DNA of 63,530 bases from CAZDIO01 sp964505555 (GTDB taxonomy: Bacteria; Bdellovibrionota_C; UBA2361; SZUA-149; CAZDIO01). How positions within the stretch are numbered: the stretch's first letter is position 1; the number at the start of each line of letters is the position of its first letter. Below, piece by piece: positions 53,604 to 61,790 of this stretch. The notes beneath the pieces are model-generated. The model searched no databases and was not told the DNA's origin. It worked only from the letters and a program-made list of their open reading frames with translations. Location of the stretch: contig CAZDIO010000116.1 in the NCBI GenBank assembly GCA_964505555.1, positions 1 through 63,530 on the forward strand, read 5' to 3'. Both the position numbers and the translations under genes were made by a program.

Positions 53604-56333
53604 CTATGCTGCAATCAGGCCATCTTTTAGATTTAACGGTCTTCCCTGGGCAGCCGCCTCCTGGCGGGCTGCTTCAACATCGCGAATTCTTCGCGCCATC
53701 TCCTCTGCTCCATGAGGGGCGATCTCTACTGCCCGTTGGAGCGCTAAAACAAAATCTCCATTTGCTTCATCAAGGAGTGCGGCAAAAAGTTGGTTATCAT
53801 CGCCATTATTTGTAGAAACCCAATAAAAAGCCGATTCAAGAGGAAGCACCAGCGCCGCTTCGCCAATGTCTGAGAGTAAACAAAACTGGGATTCAATTCC
53901 TTTTAACGTATTTAAGCGCATGATCGTATCTGCTTGCTGCGGATTTAAATTAAACGCTTGTGCGGTAACGTGAAACTTTGAAGGGTCCTGTTTAAGAAAG
54001 ATCTTATGAGAGCTGTTTTGAACGATCGCTTGTCCTCCTTCTCCCGCATAGAAATCCTCGCCAGATTGTGAGGCAGCAATAACGATTCCTTTCCTCTTTC
54101 GATAGAGTCGAAACGCGGCTTCCACTACCCCGGCAGAGGTTTTCCCCACAAGATCATGAGCCTCGTCAAAAACGAGGAGTTTTCTCGTATCAAGCTCGGT
54201 AGGATGGTTCATGACGGTATCTGCCCAAAGCATTGCCACTTTGAGAAACACTCGTTGTAAATCAGGGTTTCTGCTTAAGCCCTTGAGATCAAAAACGATG
54301 AACCGTTCTTTCAGCTCCAGTGACCCCGCACGATCAAAGAATCGTGCATACGTTCCCTCGCCGTAATATTCACGCATGAGAATCGCTAACTCTTGGCGCA
54401 TTCTAAAATGCTCTTCTGTTTCATTTGGTCGGGGTGGTTCTTTAAGAACCTTTACTACGTCACGGAGGAGAAACTCACGATCTCGTGCCCCATGTCGGTA
54501 CCGATAATGAGCTTCTGTGAGGGACTCAATAATTTCGTTTCGTTGAACTCGTGTGAGCGAGGTGTTTTTATCTCGACACATATCAACAATAATATCGATA
54601 CAAACATCAAGAAGATCTTTAAAATCTTCATTGGTTTTATCTGGATCAAGCTCCCCAAGGCGTGCAAGGAAGTTCATTGCTGGAGCGCGAGAAGGGGTGG
54701 CTTGATAGATCCGGCCCCCAAAGAGCTTTGCAAGACGCTCAAATCCGCACGGTTGATTGGGCATTCCTTTATCAAACACAAAGGTAATCGGTGGTCGTTC
54801 AACAACCGAACCGTCAGGTCGATGCGCGTAGTGTCCACGATTAAGCACCGTAATTAAAAAGCAGAGCAGATAGCTTTTTCCGGCTCCAGACACACCGCTG
54901 ATAATTACGTTTGGAGCGATGTTTGAATCAAAAAGATCAAAGTGCACAAGTTCTCTGTTCCAAAGACTTGGAAGTACAAACAGATAGTTCTGACTTCCTG
55001 TCCAGTTTCCCCACAGTGGGAAAAGTCTTGCGCCACGAGAAGAGATCAATGTGGTTGTCCACCCTGGACCATCAGTCGAGGGATCGTAGGCGCCAGGAAG
55101 TGCGTTAATAAGCACGCCCATGTCGCTAATCTTGTGCGCCATACCGCGTGAACCGTTTAGTGTTGGATACATCGCAAGCATCTCACTTGAGGCGCGATGT
55201 GCTTCATCTAAGTTTTGTGTGATCTGCACATGATGCATGCCGATTCTTGCTACCTGTGAGCGGTTTGAATAAAGCTCGTCTCGTGCTTGACGGATAGTAG
55301 CGATCTGGTGCTGAACCTTTTGATTGGATCTTCCCAGAGCTGTTCGCTCACGCATGCCCAGTGTCATGTCGAGTCGATCAAGTCTCTTGAGTTGTTTCTC
55401 GTGAGGCTCTCGTGAATAGGTAACACTAAGAATAGACTCACAGGGGAAACTCTGCATAGGAACGGTCATTAACGGTAAGCAATTCTTTGGTGGCTTTACC
55501 ATGCTCACCGTATGATAGACCCGACCATCTTTAACGAGAAAACCATCTTCTGGATGTTTTGCTAAAGTGTCTGATACCTGATTGGAGAGAATGTCATCGC
55601 TGTCATAAGGAGGAACTGCAACGGCATTGAATCGTCCCCGTTTAAATTTGCCACCTTTCGTGCTGCGGCGGTTAAGCAGTGGATAGAGAAGATTAATAAA
55701 GCCTTGGCCATCAAGTCGGGAGGGAGAGAAACCGAGGTCTGCAAGTCGCGAGATCTTCCCATCGATCTCCCCTTGGAACTTATCTACATAGCGTTGATAC
55801 TCCTCAGAGCGATTTGTATCTTGAGCAGGATGGCGGGGACCGGTAAAGAGCACTCGAAAGGTGTCTTTGATAGTATTAAAGAGTGATTCTCCTTCCCACG
55901 GTGGATCGTAGCGAAATCCAAGGGTGAGACGCACCTTCTTAATTCGCTTTCCATAATCTGCTGATTTAGAAACGTTCTTTAACATCCGAATCCAACGTCT
56001 TGCCATCCACCCAGAGACTCCAGAAAGTGGATAATCATAGAGTGAGTGGTCAAGGTCATCATTAATGTCAAAAGTAGTAATCCAGTTAAACTGGGCAGAG
56101 ATTCGTTCATCGAGTGAATCAAGTAACTCCTGGACTGCCTGGCAAGTTTGAAAGGCATAGGCATCTGAAGTGGAGGTTAAGAGCAAGGGTTTAAGTTCCC
56201 AGATTGACCATAGGGAAGCATCAGCGTGGAGAAACACTAAGTTCTTTGTGTCCCACTTGACGTAGGGAAGAAGCTCGTTAAAGAGAGCTTCATCTTGATA
56301 CAACCTCTTTCGTGTTAAGCGACTAATACTCAT
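53604..56333 (-). CDS. TraC/VirB4-family secretion ATPase
   Basis: The 909-residue ATPase would energise assembly or substrate transport in the type IV secretion system. Residues 1-430 are the N-terminal TraC-type domain (IWELKPLLL, FNWITTFDIND). The motor has Walker A GVSGAGKSYLL near residue 485 and Walker B KLLVFDEAHDL near 725, with AASQSGEDF and QNSSHKIFLKQ segments downstream. The start is the ATG at 56333, with AGTAGG seven bases before it. TraB-TraV-TraC order fits F-type systems, although the sequence also has features shared with DotO/IcmB proteins. Confidence 0.9.
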   Translation of the reverse strand: MSISRLTRKRLYQDEALFNELLPYVKWDTKNLVFLHADASLWSIWELKPLLLTSTSDAYAFQTCQAVQELLDSLDERISAQFNWITTFDINDDLDHSLYDYPLSGVSGWMARRWIRMLKNVSKSADYGKRIKKVRLTLGFRYDPPWEGESLFNTIKDTFRVLFTGPRHPAQDTNRSEEYQRYVDKFQGEIDGKISRLADLGFSPSRLDGQGFINLLYPLLNRRSTKGGKFKRGRFNAVAVPPYDSDDILSNQVSDTLAKHPEDGFLVKDGRVYHTVSMVKPPKNCLPLMTVPMQSFPCESILSVTYSREPHEKQLKRLDRLDMTLGMRERTALGRSNQKVQHQIATIRQARDELYSNRSQVARIGMHHVQITQNLDEAHRASSEMLAMYPTLNGSRGMAHKISDMGVLINALPGAYDPSTDGPGWTTTLISSRGARLFPLWGNWTGSQNYLFVLPSLWNRELVHFDLFDSNIAPNVIISGVSGAGKSYLLCFLITVLNRGHYAHRPDGSVVERPPITFVFDKGMPNQPCGFERLAKLFGGRIYQATPSRAPAMNFLARLGELDPDKTNEDFKDLLDVCIDIIVDMCRDKNTSLTRVQRNEIIESLTEAHYRYRHGARDREFLLRDVVKVLKEPPRPNETEEHFRMRQELAILMREYYGEGTYARFFDRAGSLELKERFIVFDLKGLSRNPDLQRVFLKVAMLWADTVMNHPTELDTRKLLVFDEAHDLVGKTSAGVVEAAFRLYRKRKGIVIAASQSGEDFYAGEGGQAIVQNSSHKIFLKQDPSKFHVTAQAFNLNPQQADTIMRLNTLKGIESQFCLLSDIGEAALVLPLESAFYWVSTNNGDDNQLFAALLDEANGDFVLALQRAVEIAPHGAEEMARRIRDVEAARQEAAAQGRPLNLKDGLIAA

Positions 56334-56402
56334 AATCAAACCTACTAAGTCACAATGTTCTCACCTTGTAGCTTGCGCCGAAATTCTCCCTAAAGACCTT
56401 CC

Positions 56403-56900
56403 TTAGAGACGAGGCGCTGTTTGTTCATCGACGACATGAATTTTTCGTTCGTCATGATCAAGTTCCGTTTTAACGTGAGCTTGCTTTTCAATAGCACCTA
56501 AAATTTCATCAACAGTTCCCACTAATTTAAGAGAAACTCTTCGCCGTTGAATCTCTTTTGAATACTCAGCTCGGTAACCAAGAGATTGTGAAAGCGCCTC
56601 AAGTGCTTCACGAAGCGTGGCGTTTGGCATTTCAAAAGAAAGCACTGGATGAATAAGGGGTGCTGCGGTTTCTGATTTTGGTGGAGTTGGTTGCGGGAGA
56701 TGGCTCCACATCATTCTGCTGTACACCGGTTCCGGCGCATCTTGGCGAAAAGCAACGGGATAGTATTCGATTCGTGGAGTAGGGGGGGGTGGAGCGCTGC
56801 AGGCAGCGACAAAAAGTAGAAGGCCTCCTACCATCCCTGTCGTTCCGACCCTGAAAGCCCGGTCGGTAGTTTGTTCGTTAAAGTCTCTACGGTTATTCAT
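56403..56900 (-). CDS. Lipoprotein with secretin N-domain-like (DotD-like) fold
   Basis: The 165-residue protein has a long N-terminus, a hydrophobic segment and a lipobox LFVAAC. The C-terminal part (about 90-160: FEMPNATLREALEALSQSLG, VSLKLVGTVDEILGAIEKQ, ERKIHVV) follows the beta-alpha-beta pattern of the STN/secretin N0 domain seen in DotD of Dot/Icm systems. It lies between the TraV-position lipoprotein and traC. It is proposed to line the outer-membrane channel. Confidence 0.7.
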   Translation of the reverse strand: MNNRRDFNEQTTDRAFRVGTTGMVGGLLLFVAACSAPPPPTPRIEYYPVAFRQDAPEPVYSRMMWSHLPQPTPPKSETAAPLIHPVLSFEMPNATLREALEALSQSLGYRAEYSKEIQRRRVSLKLVGTVDEILGAIEKQAHVKTELDHDERKIHVVDEQTAPRL

Positions 56901-56903
56901 TCC

Positions 56904-57359
56904 CTACTTTCCTTGAAACGTCCACGGAGTTGCTGAACCTGCTCCGCCAGGAGTGCCGGAATTTAGTTGTTCTTCTAACTCAAAAGCATCTTGTACTGCC
57001 CAGCGGTCATTGAGTACTCGCAAATAATAGTAATGAGCTGGAACCAGGTCTCCACCTTTATTAATATGATCAGGCACCCACATCAGTCTTACCTCTGCGG
57101 GCTGAACCACTGGGTAGTAAGGTTGCGGAGCTTGCGCTCTTCGGTAATTGGTCATTACTTCTAGTGCATGTCGGGCCGCTTCTGCTTCTTTACTAGAGCT
57201 TCCTTCTTCAGAAAGTGCCTGACTTGTTCTGTCTCCAAGGTTTGCCTCACCATCAGAAAATGGATTGAGCGAGTCAGCCGCTTTTGAGCTGCAACCTGAG
57301 AAAGTGGCAATGGACATTGTCAACAACGCCATTAAATATTTCTGTCTTATCGCCTTCAC
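56904..57359 (-). CDS. TraV-position lipoprotein
   Basis: The 151-residue protein starts at GTG 57359 with AAGGAGG five bases upstream. It has a lipoprotein signal ending in TFSGC. The rest is a soluble domain with VVQPAEVRLMWVPDHINKGG and AHYYYLRVLNDRW. It lies between the TraB- and TraC-like genes where F has traV, an outer-membrane core lipoprotein. Short matches to the lipoproteins at 52787 and 53256 suggest a shared family. The next gene begins 3 bp downstream. Confidence 0.6.
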   Translation of the reverse strand: MKAIRQKYLMALLTMSIATFSGCSSKAADSLNPFSDGEANLGDRTSQALSEEGSSSKEAEAARHALEVMTNYRRAQAPQPYYPVVQPAEVRLMWVPDHINKGGDLVPAHYYYLRVLNDRWAVQDAFELEEQLNSGTPGGAGSATPWTFQGK

Positions 57360-57369
57360 TTCTTCCTCC

Positions 57370-58518
57370 TTAATCTAACGAAACAGAGTAAATTCCCTCA
57401 CTGTCGTCGAGTAAGTCGACTTCTGTGACTTCCGAGAAAATTGCATATACCTCTCTTCCTGAGAGTACTTCGACAACAGGGATGAGCTTTTCATAACGAT
57501 CAATCAGTACCTGACCGAGTCGATTAGCCGCATCAGTAATAGCAGAAGCAGTTGCAACGTTAATATCATCGGCGTTGACATTCACGTCTCCCTCGCTCTC
57601 CACTTCTATAGAGTCCGCCTTATTATCCAAACGATCTGCTAATGCTGCTACGCCGCTCACTCCAGCAGTTGCAACGATGAGCCTTCCAAGCTTGTCGATC
57701 AGTGTGCCTCTCATTCCACGCACCCCATCTTCGCCCACGATCCAACCATCTACTTTCACAACGGACCGTCTCCCATCTGGGTGGCGAAAAGAAAGATCGG
57801 TGAGTCGAAAGAGCGCTCGAGAGTCAGTTTCTGATCCGGTAGCAGCAGCAACCAGCCGTGCCTCTCCAAGGTCGAGTGAAGATCCATCAGGTCCTGTAAT
57901 TGGGCCCGCAAATTTAAAAACAACAGGATAGGGAGTGCCATCCACGGGAGCGTTAACACCGGTAAGAAGTTTTAGTCGTACAATATCTCCAGGAGAGATC
58001 ACGGAGACTCTCTTCAGTCCTGCAGGTTTAGGAGGTGGTGGGATATCAGTTTTATCAAAACCGATCGTTTCTAAATCATCTGGCTCCTCGGCTTCCTGTT
58101 TCACCCCTTCAACCCTCGCCTGAGTGGTGCCCCCAGTTTGTGCCTTTTGTTGAGGGATATTATCGATCCGCGTTTTCATCTGTTCCATCGTGGTAAGAAT
58201 CGATTCAAAGATGCTTTTATTTTGCGCCTGATTTTCCTCTTGTCGCTTTGCGATCTCTACGATCGCCTTCTCGTTGGATTTCGTTGTGTTCTTGTAGTTT
58301 TCAATATCTCTTTGAAAAGCGAGAACGAGATCTTTGTAGGTGCTATCAGAGGTAACACTTGGTCTTCCAGCGGACTCATCCATTGGGCCTGGACGAAATC
58401 GCTGATTGCCATTTCCAGTAAAGATCCAAAATAAGATTCCGACACACAACACGCCTGCAACAACCCAGATGCGGCGGTCATTTTGTATGATAATCTGTAA
58501 ATCTTTTAGCTTACTCAT
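57370..58518 (-). CDS. TraB/VirB10-like channel scaffold protein
   Basis: The 382-residue protein starts at ATG 58518, with GGAGG 15 bases before it. It has one membrane helix near residues 17-33, a coiled coil (about 60-110) and a Pro-rich stretch (DIPPPPKPAGLK). The TraB beta-barrel domain shows GDIVRLKLLTGVNAPVDG, PVVFKFAGPI, VDGWIVGEDGVRGMRGTLI and an Ala/Gly-rich stretch. VirB10/TraB spans both membranes and is the backbone of the channel. The match to the F TraB pattern is among the clearest in this cluster. Confidence 0.85.
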   Translation of the reverse strand: MSKLKDLQIIIQNDRRIWVVAGVLCVGILFWIFTGNGNQRFRPGPMDESAGRPSVTSDSTYKDLVLAFQRDIENYKNTTKSNEKAIVEIAKRQEENQAQNKSIFESILTTMEQMKTRIDNIPQQKAQTGGTTQARVEGVKQEAEEPDDLETIGFDKTDIPPPPKPAGLKRVSVISPGDIVRLKLLTGVNAPVDGTPYPVVFKFAGPITGPDGSSLDLGEARLVAAATGSETDSRALFRLTDLSFRHPDGRRSVVKVDGWIVGEDGVRGMRGTLIDKLGRLIVATAGVSGVAALADRLDNKADSIEVESEGDVNVNADDINVATASAITDAANRLGQVLIDRYEKLIPVVEVLSGREVYAIFSEVTEVDLLDDSEGIYSVSLD

Positions 58519-58531
58519 GAGAGTTCTCTTC

Positions 58532-59350
58532 TTACCTCCGTGATGCCTTGGTAATGATGTAGAGCCTGCCAATGTGTGCCTGCGCTGCTTGTTGTTCGGC
58601 GGTAATTGGTTGTGGCGCTAACTCCCACCGTTCCGCAGAGATAGCTCGTGTGCCATCAAGACGAAATGATGCAGGATTTAATCTCTGAGTGGTGTTGAGT
58701 AAATTCTTCACCGTAACAACATACCCCCAGAGATCTGTGCCCATAAAGATCTCTTCAATCTTTGCCTCAATTGCTCCATCATGGAGAACAACTTCATCCG
58801 TATAGCGATTTGAACGTCGATATCCGGGAATCCCTTTCTTCTTGCCAAACTCCGCTACAAGGATCAGCTCTCTCATGAATCCACTCACCGCTGAAGGTGG
58901 AGCAAAGTCACGAGGTTGATTCTGTTTTGTTTCCGCTTCTTCTGTATCGATCACTGGATCGCGGATATCTTTAATGGTGATGAGCTCATCTCGAGGATTA
59001 AGCGGTGTTGCGGGCTTTACACGAAAAGCATAACTGCGCTTGTCTTCAAGATGAACAATAATTGCTTCTCCGGAATCAGTAAGTTCAGGTTGAGCAAAAA
59101 TAATCAACGCATCATCTTGTTTCTCGATGGTGAGATTGGATTTTTTCTTTTTATATCCACCAGCAACTTTGCCAGGATAGGAGATCTGAGTTGGAGCTCC
59201 CGGTTCTACATAGATCGTTGCCTCATTTCCGGAATAATCAAGCTCCCGAGCACTTACGGCGCTCGGACAAAATACGGTTATCCCAGTTAGGAGAAATATT
59301 AATACCCCGTAGCAAAACGGAGATGTTTGTTTCTTTTGTAACACAAGCAT
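58532..59350 (-). CDS. TraK/VirB9-like outer-membrane channel protein
   Basis: The 272-residue protein starts at ATG 59350, with GAGG six bases upstream. It has a signal peptide (residues 1-34). The first domain (EPGAPTQISYPGKVAG, LTIEKQDDALIIFAQ) follows the TraK/VirB9 N-terminal pattern, and the C-terminal part has strands WGYVVTVKNLLNTTQRL and ISAERWELAP. TraK partners with TraB and TraV in the outer-membrane core complex. It directly follows the TraE-like gene. Confidence 0.75.
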   Translation of the reverse strand: MLVLQKKQTSPFCYGVLIFLLTGITVFCPSAVSARELDYSGNEATIYVEPGAPTQISYPGKVAGGYKKKKSNLTIEKQDDALIIFAQPELTDSGEAIIVHLEDKRSYAFRVKPATPLNPRDELITIKDIRDPVIDTEEAETKQNQPRDFAPPSAVSGFMRELILVAEFGKKKGIPGYRRSNRYTDEVVLHDGAIEAKIEEIFMGTDLWGYVVTVKNLLNTTQRLNPASFRLDGTRAISAERWELAPQPITAEQQAAQAHIGRLYIITKASRR

Positions 59351-59368
59351 TTCTAACCTCTTACACAC

Positions 59369-60040
59369 TTACTTCTTTAAATCTGAAAATTTTATACTTT
59401 GAGCTTCAATGTTAATAATCACAATCCCATGTTCATTTTTTTGGTGTCTTGGAATTGTGGTCATCTTAATATAGTAAACCACCTCTTCTGGAGGCAGCGG
59501 TTCTTTGCCAATGAGCTTTTGTAACGTCCCAGGAAGTCGAACTACGACTTTATCTTCCGCAGGGAAGCGCTCGATTTTTATGAGTGATTCATTGATAAAG
59601 AACAATTGCGAGCGACTTGTTTCTTCGATCGCACGAAGCTCTGTTTGAAGGATGTCTTGTTGAAATCGGCTGAGCGCGGGTTCCCAGAGCCGTTCTTCAG
59701 CAAGGAGGAATTGATTTCTCGCAATGGCTGGTTGAAACGATGCAATCAGATTTACTAGTTCAGTTGCCTCGCTAATAAATAATCGATCAGGAAGTTGTTT
59801 CGATGAATATCTTCCCGGAAGTGGGTCGGGAACAACATTAACAATCGGGTTTGAAGTATAGATAGAAACAACGGCGACAATGATCGCTAATGCAGTAATT
59901 GGCATCTGCAGAATTGAAAGCGCTCTCCAGAGCAATGCTTGATCCCGGTACCCTTCCCAGAGACGAATGGTATCCGCTCCAGATTTTCCACCGGTCTCTT
60001 CTAGCTGCCGAAGCTCCTTTTTTAACGCAACTTTTGCCAT
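59369..60040 (-). CDS. TraE/VirB5-VirB8-like inner-membrane protein
   Basis: The 223-residue protein has one membrane helix (about 38-60, ALSILQMPITALAIIVAVVSI) and a long outer domain. The layout and the motifs FISEATELVNLIASF and IERFPAEDKVVVRLPGTLQ are like TraE of F-type systems, an inner-membrane VirB8-type part. It follows the TraL-like gene with an 8 bp gap and precedes TraK as in F. Confidence 0.75.
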   Translation of the reverse strand: MAKVALKKELRQLEETGGKSGADTIRLWEGYRDQALLWRALSILQMPITALAIIVAVVSIYTSNPIVNVVPDPLPGRYSSKQLPDRLFISEATELVNLIASFQPAIARNQFLLAEERLWEPALSRFQQDILQTELRAIEETSRSQLFFINESLIKIERFPAEDKVVVRLPGTLQKLIGKEPLPPEEVVYYIKMTTIPRHQKNEHGIVIINIEAQSIKFSDLKK

Positions 60041-60048
60041 CCACTCAC

Positions 60049-60465
60049 CTACTCTAAAACCTGATCTGCATCGGTTTCATTCCGAGCAAAGCTCGGAAAT
60101 GTGTGCTCAAACCCAAGACGAACAAACCGCGAATTTACTTTTGCTCCCGTCACAGGTGCTCCACTCCAAATCGGTTGAAGTGCTGCTGGTGCAGGAATTC
60201 CTGGAGGGGGGAAGCCACAAGCGGTCATTACGGCGTTTCTTACTCCTCGTTCCTGATCTGGAAATAAATTTCGGACAGTTGCTAAGGTTGTAGTGGTAAG
60301 AACCCACCCACCAAGCATGAAGGGCATTGCACTGGCAGGTGTTCTGGCAAAAGAACCGATCATCACAAACACAACAATGCCCACACCCCACTCCATGGCG
60401 TTTGCACCAACAAAGGTCCACGGTTCATTTAAGCCAGGGAGTACTTCCCCGTCATCGTATTGCAT
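60049..60465 (-). CDS. TraL-like small membrane protein
   Basis: The 138-residue protein has two membrane helices (about 25-42 and 48-64: WGVGIVVFVMIGSF and PFMLGGWVLTTTTLATV) followed by a soluble part (about 70-138) without signal. It stands in front of traE as TraL does in F. The sequence itself is weak evidence; the call is mostly by position. Confidence 0.6.
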   Translation of the reverse strand: MQYDDGEVLPGLNEPWTFVGANAMEWGVGIVVFVMIGSFARTPASAMPFMLGGWVLTTTTLATVRNLFPDQERGVRNAVMTACGFPPPGIPAPAALQPIWSGAPVTGAKVNSRFVRLGFEHTFPSFARNETDADQVLE

Positions 60466-60543
60466 AGAAACTCTCTGCCATTACTAAAGTGGCTCTCAAT
60501 GTTATGTCGTAAAAACCCGTAATTGCTTCCCCAACGTTCATCG

Positions 60544-61260
60544 TTATTGTGTTACTCCCTGATTGAGCGCTGGCTCAGCATCATTTAATTGGTCCTTAAC
60601 TGCCCGTTCGATAGCTTGAGACATCTCCTCTTCGCTCTCCTTGGCTGTTTCAGCTTGAGTTGTCGCTGGCGCTAAGGAAGACGGGATATGTTGCGATTGC
60701 TCCTCGAGGAGTTGTTTTGTCTCCTCATCCAAGAGCGTTTTACGTTCCACTTCTTGTGCCTTGCTGTTTGAGTCTTCAAAGAGAGCTTTTGCAGCTTCGG
60801 TGCTCTCTACAACGGAAGCGTCTGGAGTTTGTGGTTCCACCGCTTGTTCCCGGGAGATCTCAAGTTCTTTTTGTCTCTGCTCCTCGCCGTAGGTGTTTGA
60901 GTCTTGGGCCCCGCCGTCTACGGCAGGAAGACGTTGATGATCTCTTTTAATAAGTTGTTTCACTGCTCGAAAACGAGCACCGGATCGTGTTACTCGTGGT
61001 TGAGGATCGAGAACACGATTTAATTCTTCAGTACGGCTAACGATCGAAAGTCTCCACTCCTCAGAATCAAGAAGCATATCGGGCCGAGCAATCCGTCTTC
61101 CTTCTTCAAATTCAGCGAGCGCTTCAACGAGCATCGCTCGCGCACGTGCATAGTGACCGATCGCTGCTGCAGCACGCTCGCTCGAAGCGTACTCCTCGCA
61201 CAATGCGGGAAGGGCATGTAATGTAAATAGTAAACACGAAAATACTAACTGCTGTTTCAT
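60544..61260 (-). CDS. Secreted, charged protein, first gene of the secretion operon
   Basis: The 238-residue protein has a signal peptide (residues 1-21) and then a helical region rich in Ala/Glu/Arg (residues 25-90, RAAAAIGHYARARAMLVEAL). A low-complexity Glu/Gln/Lys tail follows (about 120-238). GGAGAGGG lies nine bases before the ATG. It is the first gene on the minus strand and begins the operon. Function is unknown. Confidence 0.6.
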   Translation of the reverse strand: MKQQLVFSCLLFTLHALPALCEEYASSERAAAAIGHYARARAMLVEALAEFEEGRRIARPDMLLDSEEWRLSIVSRTEELNRVLDPQPRVTRSGARFRAVKQLIKRDHQRLPAVDGGAQDSNTYGEEQRQKELEISREQAVEPQTPDASVVESTEAAKALFEDSNSKAQEVERKTLLDEETKQLLEEQSQHIPSSLAPATTQAETAKESEEEMSQAIERAVKDQLNDAEPALNQGVTQ

Positions 61261-61790
61261 GAACGTAAACCCTCTCCAGCTGGGCGCCCAGTGTGGACAC
61301 TCAAATTGTTACAATGGCCTTACCAACAAGTGTTTGTTGGATAGGGCTATATTCTCCACGCCTTAAAAACTTCTCACTTACTTAGTGTTATGGAAGCTTT
61401 CACTGAAACATTCTCCTTTGTTCACGCGAGGTTGGAGAAATTCTTCTGATGGAATAGTTGTTCTAAAGAAAGGAAGGAATGTTAAGTAAAAAAATATTAT
61501 TATAAACGCAGTGTTTTCAAATAGTTGAAAAGGTTAGGTTGTGTATGCAAGAAATTTTACCCCAGCTTGGCAGGGGTGATAAACTGGTCAGCTTTCAATT
61601 ATCTTAGGGTAATACACACTATATTACACAATATTTCTACGGTATAATGCCTTCGCTCCATAACAGGATAGGACGAAGGGACTCCTCTGGATAAGAGCGC
61701 TTTCGTGAAGTTTGTCATGTTTTGTGCTATAAGAGAGCAGTTTAAGGAATAGGCCCTCGGGCCGTATACCGGTTATAAGGTTGTAATATT
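61261..61790. promoter_or_regulatory. Divergent promoter region of the secretion operon
   Basis: These 530 bases separate the secretion operon from a large opposite-strand gene. A perfect seven-base stem (CCAACAA/TTGTTGG at 61323-61340) and an ACCCC/GGGGT stem near 61559-61578 are present. TATAAT at 61643-61648 and TATAAG at 61728-61733 are possible -10 boxes for the plus-strand gene. No coding frame is convincing. Confidence 0.4.
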
